Assembly: GCF_001953865.1 (NCBI RefSeq)
Contig: NZ_MQUQ01000003.1
Coordinates: 323,917 to 387,916 of the forward strand
Direction: 5' to 3'
Length of the DNA stretch: 64,000 nucleotides
Origin: Amycolatopsis coloradensis
GTDB taxonomy: Bacteria; Actinomycetota; Actinomycetes; Mycobacteriales; Pseudonocardiaceae
The number at the start of each line of letters is the position of its first letter. The stretch's first letter is position 1. Both the position numbers and the translations under genes were made by a program. Of this stretch, positions 11,529 to 21,906 are shown piece by piece. Under the pieces are notes generated by a model. The model was not told the DNA's origin. It did no database searches and worked only from the letters and a program-made list of their open reading frames with translations.

Positions 11529-12125
11529 ATGCGCAAACCCGCCGACACGAGTACCCCGATCGCGTCGATCCTGGCCCATCGCTGGAGTCCTCGCGCCTAC
11601 GACGAGGCCGCCGTCGTCACCGAAGACCAGCTCCGCGCGCTGCTCGAGGCGGCCCGCTGGGCACCGTCCTTCGGCAACACCCAGCCCGCCCGCTACCTGG
11701 TCGGCCCGAGGGGCACGCCGTCGTTCGACCGCATCCTGTCGACGCTCAACTCCGGCAACCGCGCTTGGGCGCATCGCGCCGGTCTGCTGCTGATCGGCGT
11801 GATGGTGACCACGAACGAGAAGGGCGAGGTCCCGTACGCCGAGTACGGGCTGGGGCTGGCGAGTGAGAACCTCGTGCTCCAGGCCGTCGAACTCGGGCTG
11901 ATCGCGCACCAGATGGCGGGCTTCTCCGCCGAAGCGGCGAAGGACTTCTTCGGTCTTCCGGACGACGTCGTCCCGAAGGTCGCCATCGCCGTCGGTTCGC
12001 CGGCCGACCCGTCGGTGCTCGAAGAGGACTGGCGGATCGAGCGCGAGAAGGCGCCACGGGAGCGCCTCTCGCTGGCGGAGTTCGCCTACTCGGACGCCTG
12101 GGGCACGAGCGCCTTCGCCGAGTGA
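11529..12125 (+). CDS. Nitroreductase-family oxidoreductase
   Basis: A 198-residue FMN-dependent nitroreductase-like protein. The family N-terminal pattern (HRWSPRAYD, then LLEAARWAPSFGNTQP with the FMN-contacting S/N) and the C-terminal IAVGSPADP segment are visible. It probably reduces quinones or nitro compounds with NAD(P)H. Its last 40 bases overlap the 3' end of the convergent MFS gene. It is divergent from lysC but has no obvious metabolic link to it. Confidence 0.88.
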   Translation: MRKPADTSTPIASILAHRWSPRAYDEAAVVTEDQLRALLEAARWAPSFGNTQPARYLVGPRGTPSFDRILSTLNSGNRAWAHRAGLLLIGVMVTTNEKGEVPYAEYGLGLASENLVLQAVELGLIAHQMAGFSAEAAKDFFGLPDDVVPKVAIAVGSPADPSVLEEDWRIEREKAPRERLSLAEFAYSDAWGTSAFAE

Positions 12126-13555
12126 GGGAGCCAGCGCAGAGCCAGCACCCCCAGAGCGACGTGCAGCAGGCTCAGCACCACGACGGCCGTGTGCAGGCCG
12201 GCGACGAAGGCTGACTTCGCGTCAGCGGTGGCAGCGGGCGCGATTCCGGATAGCTGGAGGGTTTCGTCGAGCGTCGGCGCGAGATCCGGTCCGGCCAGGC
12301 GGAACACCAGCGCGGCGAGCGAGCCCATGAGCGCGATCCCCAGCGCGTTGCCGATCTCGTTGCTCGTCTCGGCGATCGCGCCCGCCGCCCCCGCCCGCTC
12401 GGCGGGCACCGCGGCGACGGCGGTGTCGGCCACCACGCTGAACGAGATCCCGTAGCCGACGCCGGCGACCACCGTCGAGGCGACGTACCAGCCGACGCCG
12501 CCCGAAACGCCGGTCATGAGCAACAGCGACAGCCCGATGGCGATGGCGAAGTGGCAGCCGATCAGCGCCGCCCGCTTCCCGACGCGTTCGACCAGTGCCG
12601 AGGTGACGACGCACATGATCGTCAGCACGGCCGCCCCCGGCAGCGCCAGCAGCGCCGCGTGCAGGACGGGCAGCCCCAGCACGGACTGAAGGTGGATCCC
12701 CGCCAGATACGCGGCCGCCGACCAGGCGGCGAGGGGCAGCAACCCGGTGACGATCGCGATCGTGAAGACTCGGTCGCGGAACAGGGCGAAGTCGATCAGC
12801 GGCTGGTCGAGCGTCCGCTGGCGGCGGGCGAACCACCCCAGCAGGGCGGCCCCGGCGATCCCCGCCGAGACCGCGGCGAAGGACAGGCCGTCCGCGGCCA
12901 CGTGCTTGATGCCGTAGATCGCCAGGAGCAGCCCCGCGGCGGAGAGCACCACGCTCACCGTGTCGACGCGACCCGGCCTCGTGGCCCGCACCTCGCGCAG
13001 CAGAACCGGTGCGAGCAGCAGGAACACCGCGATCACCGGCAGGTTGACCAGGAAGACCGAACCCCACTCGAACCGCTCCAGCAGGACACCGCCGACAACC
13101 GGGCCGATCGCGAAACCGGCGGCGAACGCGGCCGCGAAGACGCCGATGGCCCGCGCGCGTCGTCGCGGATCGGTGAAGAGTTCGCTCAGCACCGCCAGCG
13201 CCGACGGCAGCAGCGTCGCGCCGGCCAGCCCCATGAGCGCCCGGAACGTGATGAGCAGTTCCGGTGTCGGGGCGAACGCCGCACCCGCCGACCCCAGGCC
13301 GAACACGGTGGCGCCGATCATCAGCAGCTTCAGCCGTCCGTACCGGTCGCCGAGGTTGCCGAACGCGATCAGCAGCGATCCGACCGCGAAGCCGTAGACG
13401 TCGAGGATCCACAGGGCCTGGTCAGCGCTCGGGGACAGTGCCTGGCTGATGCGCGGCATCGCGAGGAACAGGATCGACCCGTCCATCGAGACCAGCAGTA
13501 CCGGGCAAAGGATCACGAGAAGGCCGAACCAGGCTCGCGTGCTCTGTCGTGTCAT
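12086..13555 (-). CDS. MFS drug efflux transporter, 14-TMS DHA2-like
   Basis: A 489-residue membrane protein similar to EmrB/QacA-type drug/proton antiporters: about 14 hydrophobic segments, an N-terminal motif LDVYGFAVGSLLIAFGNLGD and the A-type loop GDRYGRLK. The ATG at 13555 was chosen because the upstream in-frame extension is Arg-rich and not membrane-like. The gene is divergent from an XRE-family regulator, with a tandem operator between them, so drug-responsive repression by that neighbour is plausible. The C-terminus overlaps the nitroreductase gene by 40 bases. Confidence 0.88.
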   Translation of the reverse strand: MTRQSTRAWFGLLVILCPVLLVSMDGSILFLAMPRISQALSPSADQALWILDVYGFAVGSLLIAFGNLGDRYGRLKLLMIGATVFGLGSAGAAFAPTPELLITFRALMGLAGATLLPSALAVLSELFTDPRRRARAIGVFAAAFAAGFAIGPVVGGVLLERFEWGSVFLVNLPVIAVFLLLAPVLLREVRATRPGRVDTVSVVLSAAGLLLAIYGIKHVAADGLSFAAVSAGIAGAALLGWFARRQRTLDQPLIDFALFRDRVFTIAIVTGLLPLAAWSAAAYLAGIHLQSVLGLPVLHAALLALPGAAVLTIMCVVTSALVERVGKRAALIGCHFAIAIGLSLLLMTGVSGGVGWYVASTVVAGVGYGISFSVVADTAVAAVPAERAGAAGAIAETSNEIGNALGIALMGSLAALVFRLAGPDLAPTLDETLQLSGIAPAATADAKSAFVAGLHTAVVVLSLLHVALGVLALRWLPHSAKALVPQASE

Positions 13556-13601
13556 GACGTCGACGCTGTACCGGCTTCGGGAGAGCAACCATCCCCGTGC
13601 C

Positions 13602-13627
13602 GTGGGTACACCCAGCGGGTACACCCA
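13602..13627. promoter_or_regulatory. Tandem palindromic operator between MFS and XRE genes
   Basis: Two back-to-back 13-bp units, GTGGGTACACCCA and GCGGGTACACCCA. Each contains an inverted repeat GGGT-AC-ACCC. They lie between the divergent starts (13555 and 13659), 32 bases before the regulator's ATG. Probable binding site of the adjacent regulator. Confidence 0.65.
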
Positions 13628-13658
13628 CGGCGTCGCGCGGGAACTTAAGCTCGGAGTC

Positions 13659-14498
13659 ATGGAAAGCCTCGGCGTGTACCTCAAAAGCCGTCGTGACCGG
13701 GTGACCCCCGCCGAGATCGGCCTGCGCACCTACGGCACTTCCCGCCGCGTGCCCGGCCTGCGCCGCGAAGAACTCGCCCAGCTCGCCGGGGTGAGCGCCG
13801 GGTACTACACGCGGCTCGAACAGGGACTGGCCGAGACCGCTTCACGGCAGGTGCTCGACGCGCTCGCCCGCGCGCTCCGGCTCGATGACGTCGAAACCGG
13901 CCACCTGCACAACCTCGCCCAGCGGTCCGCGCTTCCCCGGCTGGCCGACCCCGGCCCCGAAAACCCGCACCCCCGGGTCCTCGCGCTGCTGGAGAACCTC
14001 GGCGAGGCCGTGCCCGCCCTGGTCTTCGGCCGTCGCGGCGACGTCCTCGCGTGGAACCACGCCGGGAACGCGCTCATGGCCGAACACGTGGCGTTCGACG
14101 CGCCGCGGGATCCGGAGCGGCGCCCGTCCCTGCCCCGGATGTTCTTCCTCGACCCGCTCACCCGCGACCTGTACCGGAACCGGGCCGAACTCGCCCGCGT
14201 CCACGTCGCCTACCTGCGGTTGACGGCGGGCCGCTATCCCACCGACGCGCGCCTCGCCGGGCTCATCGGCGAACTGACCATGCGCAGCGACGATTTCGCG
14301 GCGCTCTGGGCGACCGGCGACGTCGCCGACTGCACCGTCGGCGCCCTGCGTCTCCAGCACCCCACGGTCGGTGAGGTGGACGTCGACTACCAGGTGTGGG
14401 TCCAGCCCGACAGCCCCGATCACCGGCTGGAGATCTACACCCCGCGGGACGCCGCTTCGGCCGACGCTGTGCGCCTTCTGCTCCAGTTCGTTCGCTAA
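13659..14498 (+). CDS. XRE-family regulator with MmyB-like ligand-binding domain
   Basis: A 279-residue transcription factor. The N-terminal helix-turn-helix (about 30-90) includes the typical VPGLRREELAQLAGVSAGYYTRLEQG sequence. The rest (about 110-275) is the MmyB/PAS-like C-terminal domain seen in many actinomycete regulators of MFS pumps and reductases (VLAWNHAGNALM, RMFFLDPLTRDLY). The ATG at 13659 gives the usual family N-terminus. It is divergent from the efflux transporter and probably controls it through the operator at 13602-13627. Confidence 0.88.
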   Translation: MESLGVYLKSRRDRVTPAEIGLRTYGTSRRVPGLRREELAQLAGVSAGYYTRLEQGLAETASRQVLDALARALRLDDVETGHLHNLAQRSALPRLADPGPENPHPRVLALLENLGEAVPALVFGRRGDVLAWNHAGNALMAEHVAFDAPRDPERRPSLPRMFFLDPLTRDLYRNRAELARVHVAYLRLTAGRYPTDARLAGLIGELTMRSDDFAALWATGDVADCTVGALRLQHPTVGEVDVDYQVWVQPDSPDHRLEIYTPRDAASADAVRLLLQFVR

Positions 14499-14507
14499 CC
14501 TGGGGAT

Positions 14508-15101
14508 ATGGGGGCTGTACGCAGTCATTTCCGAAACGAAGCACGCACCATGGCGGGCCTCTGGCTGTATTTGAGACGCCGCGTGGACGGCGTCGCCGAT
14601 GACGCCGTGGCCGTGCCCTACGGCTCGAACGGCAAGACGATCTTCATCGTCTTCGCCGTGGTGAGCCTCGTCGAGGCGGGCCTGCTCTGGCTGATCGACT
14701 TCGGCCTGGTCGCCGATCTCCTGCTGCTCGTACTCGGCGTGTACTCGGTGTTGCTGATCTTCGGGATCTACGCGGGCACCGTTGTCCGGCCGCACGTGAT
14801 CTCTTCGCGAGAGCTGCGGGTGCGCTACAGCTCGTTCTACGACGTGCGGATCCCGCGGGAGAACGTCGTCAGCCTGCGAAATCTGAAGGAGAGCCACGAG
14901 CCCGCCAAGACGCGGGCCTTCCGTGACGGGACTTGGCTCAGCCACGACAACTACTACGAGACGAACCTGGTCGCCGAACTGCGTGAACCGATCACGGTGA
15001 CCAGGCCACTGGGCAGGACCGAGTCCGTCCGCGTCGTGAAGTTCACCGCCGACGACCCGGAAGCCGCCGTCGAGGCGTACGAACGTCTCGCGGTCAGCTG
15101 A
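14508..15101 (+). CDS. Membrane protein with two TM segments and soluble C-terminal domain
   Basis: A 197-residue protein. Two hydrophobic helices (about 47-65 and 68-90) are followed by a cytosolic beta-rich domain (ELRVRYSSFYDVRIPRENVVSLRNL), reminiscent of PH-like membrane-protein domains. Function unknown. It starts ten bases after the XRE gene. An alternative ATG at 14550 would remove 14 residues. Its 3' end overlaps the convergent GAF-ANTAR gene by eight bases. Confidence 0.7.
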   Translation: MGAVRSHFRNEARTMAGLWLYLRRRVDGVADDAVAVPYGSNGKTIFIVFAVVSLVEAGLLWLIDFGLVADLLLLVLGVYSVLLIFGIYAGTVVRPHVISSRELRVRYSSFYDVRIPRENVVSLRNLKESHEPAKTRAFRDGTWLSHDNYYETNLVAELREPITVTRPLGRTESVRVVKFTADDPEAAVEAYERLAVS

Positions 15102-15987
15102 GCCGATAGGTCCTGGCCACGATGGCACGCGCGAGGTCGGTGACGCTCTCGTTCCGCGCGAAGGCGTGGGCGCGGATGAGCGCCAGCGCGTCCGAGGCCG
15201 TGCAGTCGCGGCCGGCCATCACCACTCCTGTGGCCTGGTGCACCAGGACGCGGCGGTCGATGTCGCCGAACAGCGGATGCACGGGCAGGCCGTCGTCACC
15301 GTCGAGGCGCACTTCCGGGTTCAGGGCGGTGGTGGTCAGCACTTCGGCGAGCACCCCCACCGCCCGGGCCACCTCGGCGTCCGGCGTGGGCTCGGACCGG
15401 TACGCGGTGAGGCTGCCCATCGGCGCTCCGTCCAGGCCCAGCCGAGCCGAAACCACCGCCCGGACCCCGATTTCCCGCACCGCGGGCCCGAACTGGGGCC
15501 ACCGGCTCACGAGTTCCGGCTCGCCGCACACCCCCGGTCGCAGAGGCGTGCTCTGGGAAGGCCCCTCACCGAGGACGTATTCGAGGTCGTGCGCCCTTGC
15601 CGCGATGGGATCGGACACCGCGACCGAAGCCTCGCGCCCGTCCGTGGTGAACAAGGCCACCGCCAGACTCCGGATGCCGGACGATTCGGCGGCCGCCGTC
15701 ATGAACGCCGGGGCCACGCCTGCCTGCTCCTCCGGCCGGTCCGCCCAGCGCCCCACGGCGTCGAGGTAGCCGGCGTGCAGGTCCGCCGCGGCCCGGTGTT
15801 TGCGCTCGGTGGCGCGATGCAGTTGCGCCATCCGCCGGTGGAAGGACCGCATCGACGCGGACGCCGTCTCCATCAGTCCTTCGTGCCGCAGGGCCACGCT
15901 CTCCGCGCGTTCTGCCCGCCCGCGCTCGGTTTCGACCAGCCTGCGCAGGGCCGGCGGGTCGTAACGACCACCGGTACCGTCCCACAT
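15094..15987 (-). CDS. GAF-ANTAR RNA-binding antitermination regulator
   Basis: A 297-residue protein: N-terminal helical segment, GAF sensor domain (about 65-215), and a C-terminal ANTAR domain (about 235-297: RRVLVHQATGVVMAGRDCTASDALALIRAHAF). ANTAR domains bind paired hairpins in nascent RNA and block termination. The ATG at 15987 begins where the coherent domain sequence starts; longer in-frame starts add low-complexity residues. A second GAF-ANTAR gene is divergent 141 bases away, suggesting related inputs. Confidence 0.85.
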   Translation of the reverse strand: MWDGTGGRYDPPALRRLVETERGRAERAESVALRHEGLMETASASMRSFHRRMAQLHRATERKHRAAADLHAGYLDAVGRWADRPEEQAGVAPAFMTAAAESSGIRSLAVALFTTDGREASVAVSDPIAARAHDLEYVLGEGPSQSTPLRPGVCGEPELVSRWPQFGPAVREIGVRAVVSARLGLDGAPMGSLTAYRSEPTPDAEVARAVGVLAEVLTTTALNPEVRLDGDDGLPVHPLFGDIDRRVLVHQATGVVMAGRDCTASDALALIRAHAFARNESVTDLARAIVARTYRLS

Positions 15988-16128
15988 GGGGGTGAGCCTA
16001 CGCCCGCGAGGGGCACGCAGAAGTGACCCGAACGGCTGAGCCCCCGCGGGTTCCCCGTCCCCGGATGGAGGACTAGCGTTGAATTCCCAGCGCCCTCGAA
16101 CTGCACTCCGCGGGAAGGCCGGATTCTG

Positions 16129-16890
16129 ATGCGGAATCGCGAAAGATGGGTCGCCGACACGTTGGTGGAACTGTCCGACACTTTGGCACCCGCGCTCGAC
16201 CCGAAGAATTATTGGCTCCGCGTGGCGAATCGCTACGCGCAACTGGTCACCTCGTCCTCGGTCCGGCTGACCGCGGTCGGCGACCGCGCCGACCGGCCGA
16301 TCGTGGTGCACACCGACGAACGGCTCGAATATCCGCCACTCGGCGACGTCCTCGCCGAGGAAGGCCCCGGTATCGACTGCCATGACGACGACGCGCCGGT
16401 CGTCAACGTGGCCCTCGACGAGGCGGAAACGCGGTGGGAACGACTGGTCCCGGCCGCCCTCGCGCTCGGCTTCCGGACAGCGCACGCGTTCCCGTTCAGC
16501 CGCCGCGAAGACGTCATCGGCGAAGTCACGATCCTGACCACGGAAGCCGCGCCTTTGCCGGTGGCCGATCTACGGATGGCGATCGCCTTCGCCGACGCGG
16601 CCACGATCGGCATGCTCAACCACCGCGCGATCGCCGGACTGACCAGGACCTCCGAGCAACTGCAAGGGGCGCTGGACAGCCGGGTGATCATCGAGCAGGC
16701 GAAGGGCCTGGTCTCCGCCCGGCTGGAGATCGACCCGGCCGATGCGTTCCTCGTACTGCGCCACTTCGCGCGCAGTCACAACCGGCGGCTCAGCGAGGTT
16801 TGCGACCTGCTGGTCAGCCGCCGGATGACGGCGTCCGATCTCGTGGGGTCACTCCCTCACCGTGCGACGCGACCGGATCGGCGGCGCTGA
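16129..16890 (+). CDS. GAF-ANTAR regulator
   Basis: A 253-residue protein with a GAF domain (about 10-165) and an ANTAR domain (about 185-240: SRVIIEQAKGLVSARLEIDPADAFLVLRHFARSH). The match to ANTAR is clear, with the helix-forming xxxQAKGxxxxR pattern. It probably acts as a ligand- or stress-controlled antiterminator. It ends one base before the convergent CheR-PAS gene stop. The cluster of two ANTAR proteins next to CheB/CheR parts suggests one signalling locus (inference). Confidence 0.87.
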   Translation: MRNRERWVADTLVELSDTLAPALDPKNYWLRVANRYAQLVTSSSVRLTAVGDRADRPIVVHTDERLEYPPLGDVLAEEGPGIDCHDDDAPVVNVALDEAETRWERLVPAALALGFRTAHAFPFSRREDVIGEVTILTTEAAPLPVADLRMAIAFADAATIGMLNHRAIAGLTRTSEQLQGALDSRVIIEQAKGLVSARLEIDPADAFLVLRHFARSHNRRLSEVCDLLVSRRMTASDLVGSLPHRATRPDRRR

Positions 16891-16891
16891 C

Positions 16892-18742
16892 TCAGGTACT
16901 CGGCCGCTTCTCCGTCATCAAGACGACTCCGCCGCCCGGTCCGCTCAACGGCGAGCAGCTGACCGAGGCGACCAGAGGCCTGCCTTTGCGGTCCACCGCG
17001 TCGACCTCGACCTGGCCGGCCCGCTGCCCGGTCTCGTTGCAGAGTTCGACGATGTCGCGGAACCCGGTGGTCGGCAGGCCGAAGTCGAGGATGAAGAACT
17101 CCTCCAGGTAGACCTCTCCGGCCCGCATGCCCCAGAGTTCCTCCGCACCGCGGTTCCAGCTGCGCACCCGGAGATCGCCGTCCAGTACGACCACCCCGGC
17201 TTCGACGCTGGACAGCACTCCTTCGAAGAACATGCGCGTCTCGTCGAGTTCCGCGGTGCGGATGCGCATCTCCTCGTTCATCGTCTCGAGCTCTTCGTTG
17301 CCGGACTGGAGTTCCTCGTTCGTGGTCTCGAGCTCCTCGTTCGTGGACTGGAGTTCCTCGTTCGTCGTTTCGAGTTCCTCGATGCTCGACTGGAGTTCCT
17401 CGTTGACCGTCTCCAGTTCGGCGTTGGTCGACTGGAGTTCGGCGTAAGCCGTGGCCAGGTCTTCCTGCACGCGTTTCACCTCATGCTGGAGCCTGGTCGC
17501 CTCGGTGGTGTCGATGAACGTGATCGCGGCACCGATGTCCTCGCCGTCGATGGTGAGCAGGGGCCGGACGACGATGTCGAGGTACTGCGTCTCTTCGGTG
17601 GTCTTCTGCCGTCGCACGGAATCGACCCGGATGCTGCGGCGCTCGCTGTGCGCCTGGTCGACGACGGAGCGCAGTTCGATCGGCCGGTAGGAGATCTCCA
17701 GGTCGTGGAACGGCCTGCCCACGTCGTGCGACGACAGCCCGAAATGCAACCTCGCCGAGCCGTTGATCAGGGCGACCGTGCCGTCACGATCGATGCCCAG
17801 CACCGAATCGGGTGAGGACGCCAAGGCGAGTTCGCTCACGTGACGCCTTCGGTTGGCGTCCCGCACCCCCGCGCCCGCCCGGACGTCGAAACGCGCGGGC
17901 CGCACGCTGGTACCGCCCCTCCGCAGTTTGAACACCCGGTTCCGGATGTTCGCGACGTCGAACCGGACGCTGTCGGAAAGCAGCATCTCGGCCTTTCCGA
18001 GGAACAGGTGGCCGCCTTCGCCGAGCGCGAAATGGAAGCGTTCGATGATCTTCTCCTGCGCTTCGACGTTGAAATACATCAAGGTGTTACGGCAGGCGAG
18101 CAGGTCGACCCGGGAAATGGGGGCGTCACGCGTGATGTCGTGCCTGCCGAAGATCACCCGGCGGCGGAGGTCGCGGCGGAAAGCGAACAGGTTCCCGCTC
18201 GGCTCGAAATACTTCTTCCTCATCTCTTCGGGCAGCCGCTCCAGCGACTTCGGGGAATACAGGCCCGTCCTCGCTTCGCGCAAGGCTTCTTCGTCGACGT
18301 CGGTCCCGTAGATCTTGACCCGCCGGGTGGTCTCTTCGATGCCGAGGTGTTCGGCGAAGATCATCGCGAGGGAATAGGCCTCCTCGCCACTCGAACAACC
18401 GGCACTCCAGATCCGGATCTCCTCGGCCGGGGACACCTTCGCGACCAGTTCGGGCACGACGGTCTTCTGCAGGAAGGTCCAGGCTTCGGGATCCCGGAAG
18501 AAGCTGGTCACGTTGATCAGAATGGTGTTGAAGAGTTCCAGGAACTCCTCGGCGTTGATCTCCAGGAAATCCCGGTACTCGGCGTATCCGTCGATCTTCA
18601 CGGTCTGCATCCGCTTTCGGATCCGGCGGGCGAGCGAAGTCCGTTTGTAGCCGGTGAAATCGAATCCGCGGGAATCCTTGATGAAGGTCAGCAGGGATTC
18701 GAGTTCCTCGCCGTGGTCGATTTCGCCGTCCGGCGTGCTCAT
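16892..18742 (-). CDS. CheR methyltransferase with coiled coil and PAS domains
   Basis: A 616-residue fusion. A CheR N-terminal helical domain (about 10-65) precedes a SAM-dependent CheR domain (70-270; IWSAGCSSGEEAYSLAM and YFNVEAQEKII are diagnostic). A PAS domain follows (about 300-415), then a long heptad coiled coil (about 430-500, repeats of E-L-Q/E-S/T-x-N-E), and a second PAS domain (about 505-605). Homologues usually continue into a histidine kinase or are fused to CheB; here the protein stops after the last PAS. Its ATG overlaps the CheB gene stop by four bases (ATGA). No chemoreceptors or flagellar genes are visible. Confidence 0.9.
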   Translation of the reverse strand: MSTPDGEIDHGEELESLLTFIKDSRGFDFTGYKRTSLARRIRKRMQTVKIDGYAEYRDFLEINAEEFLELFNTILINVTSFFRDPEAWTFLQKTVVPELVAKVSPAEEIRIWSAGCSSGEEAYSLAMIFAEHLGIEETTRRVKIYGTDVDEEALREARTGLYSPKSLERLPEEMRKKYFEPSGNLFAFRRDLRRRVIFGRHDITRDAPISRVDLLACRNTLMYFNVEAQEKIIERFHFALGEGGHLFLGKAEMLLSDSVRFDVANIRNRVFKLRRGGTSVRPARFDVRAGAGVRDANRRRHVSELALASSPDSVLGIDRDGTVALINGSARLHFGLSSHDVGRPFHDLEISYRPIELRSVVDQAHSERRSIRVDSVRRQKTTEETQYLDIVVRPLLTIDGEDIGAAITFIDTTEATRLQHEVKRVQEDLATAYAELQSTNAELETVNEELQSSIEELETTNEELQSTNEELETTNEELQSGNEELETMNEEMRIRTAELDETRMFFEGVLSSVEAGVVVLDGDLRVRSWNRGAEELWGMRAGEVYLEEFFILDFGLPTTGFRDIVELCNETGQRAGQVEVDAVDRKGRPLVASVSCSPLSGPGGGVVLMTEKRPST

Positions 18743-19344
18743 AACGTCCTCGTTCCCTCGACCAGACCGACGAGCGCATCGGCGATGTCGTCCAGGGGAA
18801 GCACCAGATCGACCGACACGGCTTTCGCCACGGCCTGGGGCATGCCCTTGAATTCGGCGGTCTCCGGATCTTCGGCGACAACGGTACCGCCCCGCGACTT
18901 CACCACTCCGGCGCCCGTCGCGCCATCGGAACCCGTCCCGGTCAGCACACAGGCAAGCGCGGACGGGCCATATACGACGGCGACGGATTCGAAGAGCAGG
19001 TCGGCCGACGGCCGGACGAATTTCACCCTGTCCACCGTCGACAGGCTGAGCTTTCCCCCGGGGTTCGCCAGCAGATGGTGATCCGGCGGCGCGAGGTAGA
19101 CACCGCCGGGCGCGATGACGTCGCCGGCTTCGGCCAGCTTGATCCGGAGCCTGGACCGCCGATCGAGGATGTCCGCGAGGATGGTGTCGTGCCGGGGGTC
19201 GAGGTGCTGGACGACGACCAAGGGCACGGGAAAGTCGGCCGGCAGAGCGCCAAGCACCGCGAGCAGTGCCTTGACTCCGCCCGCCGAGGAGCCGATGGCG
19301 ACGATCTCGTATGCCGCCGCCTGGAAGCGGCTGGGGCCGAGCAT
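18739..19344 (-). CDS. CheB-type methylesterase domain without receiver
   Basis: A 201-residue protein consisting only of the CheB C-terminal esterase fold: catalytic Ser in AIGSSAGGVKAL (about residue 19), His in VQHLDPRHD (about 47) and Asp in TGTGSDGATGAG (about 140). The N-terminal phospho-receiver of classical CheB is absent. It is translationally coupled to the CheR-PAS gene downstream. Such pairs occur in non-motile bacteria as sensory modules; the methylated partner is unknown. Confidence 0.9.
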   Translation of the reverse strand: MLGPSRFQAAAYEIVAIGSSAGGVKALLAVLGALPADFPVPLVVVQHLDPRHDTILADILDRRSRLRIKLAEAGDVIAPGGVYLAPPDHHLLANPGGKLSLSTVDRVKFVRPSADLLFESVAVVYGPSALACVLTGTGSDGATGAGVVKSRGGTVVAEDPETAEFKGMPQAVAKAVSVDLVLPLDDIADALVGLVEGTRTL

Positions 19345-19367
19345 CTTCCGAGCGTAGTGCTCAGAAG

Positions 19368-19733
19368 CTAGGCGGAACCGCCCAGACGCCGGATGATCTT
19401 GGTGAGAATGCCGGTGACCACCATCCAGAAGATCGCCGCGATGCCGTAGTTGATCAGCACGCGAAGTTTGGCGTCGGCGGGCATGAAGAGGTCCTTGAAG
19501 CCCAGCAGCAGCCCGTCGGCCCAGCCGCGGGCGAACGACACGATGCCGTTGTCCGGGTTCGCCTCGCCGATCACGAAGACGACATGCAGCACCAGGATCG
19601 CGGCGAAGATCAGGCCCGCCCAGCGGACGACACTCGCCAGCACCCCGGCCGCGCGGCCACCGCCCGCGCGCCAGTCGACCTTGCGCCTGGTCGCCTGATC
19701 AGCGGTTTCCTTCTCTTCAGCGTGCTCGCCCAT
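19368..19733 (-). CDS. Small membrane protein of unknown function
   Basis: A 121-residue protein. A charged N-terminus (EEKETADQATRRKVDWR) precedes two hydrophobic helices (about 33-58 and 92-112). The pattern resembles the small YGGT-like or DUF-type membrane proteins common in actinomycetes, but I do not recognise a family. The ATG at 19733 was preferred over an in-frame start 14 codons upstream. It could be first in an operon with the CheB/CheR pair (23-base gap). Confidence 0.65.
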   Translation of the reverse strand: MGEHAEEKETADQATRRKVDWRAGGGRAAGVLASVVRWAGLIFAAILVLHVVFVIGEANPDNGIVSFARGWADGLLLGFKDLFMPADAKLRVLINYGIAAIFWMVVTGILTKIIRRLGGSA

Positions 19734-19861
19734 GCCGGGCAGTGTGGCACGCTCCCTGGTCCGATTGCTACCCACGAGTAACCCGAATGGGCGCCACTCT
19801 GATCACGGTTCGATCGCGGCCCGGGTTTCCTTTCGAGAGATCTCGCGGTTAAGGTGGCGTC

Positions 19862-19887
19862 GTGGCTCGAGCTCTCCTGCTTCGCTG

Positions 19888-19903
<16 letters not shown>
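19862..19903 (+). CDS. leuA leader peptide
   Basis: A 13-codon ORF, GTG to TGA, encoding MARALLLRCRDGA with three consecutive Leu codons (CTC CTG CTT, 19874-19882) and AAGGTGG ten bases upstream. It ends 74 bases before leuA. A perfect 11-bp stem (19888-19898 with 19915-19925) begins inside its last codons. This is the classic layout of ribosome-mediated attenuation by leucine supply, and leader control of leuA has been predicted in actinobacteria by comparative genomics. Confidence 0.75.
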
Positions 19904-21735
<1,832 letters not shown>

Positions 21736-21742
21736 GTCCCCC

Positions 21743-21780
21743 AGGGGCCTTTCATGGCAACTTTGCCATGAAAGGCCCCT
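21743..21780. terminator. Perfect 18-bp hairpin after leuA
   Basis: The arms at 21743-21760 and 21763-21780 are exact reverse complements (starting AGGGGCCTTTCATGGC), eight bases beyond the leuA stop. It shares the CCTTTCAT...ATGAAAGG pattern with the palindrome at 41934. Confidence 0.8.
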
Positions 21781-21783
21781 TCC

Positions 21784-21902
21784 GCCGGGTGATGTCCGCC
21801 CAGTCACGCGTGATGTCCGGCTGATCACGCGTGATCGCCGTCTGCGGAACGAAACCCACCGTCAAGCGAGCGGGATCACGCGCAACCAGAGGACTACTTG
21901 CG
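21784..21902. repeat. CACGCGTGA palindromes and a GTCCTCT element
   Basis: Between the leuA hairpin and the peroxiredoxin stop lie two copies of TCACGCGTGA, the second within the palindrome TGATCACGCGTGATC at 21822-21836, which recurs exactly at 54887. A reverse-oriented copy of the GTCCTCTGGTTGCG element is at 21881-21902. Confidence 0.7.
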
Positions 21903-21906
21903 CCGG

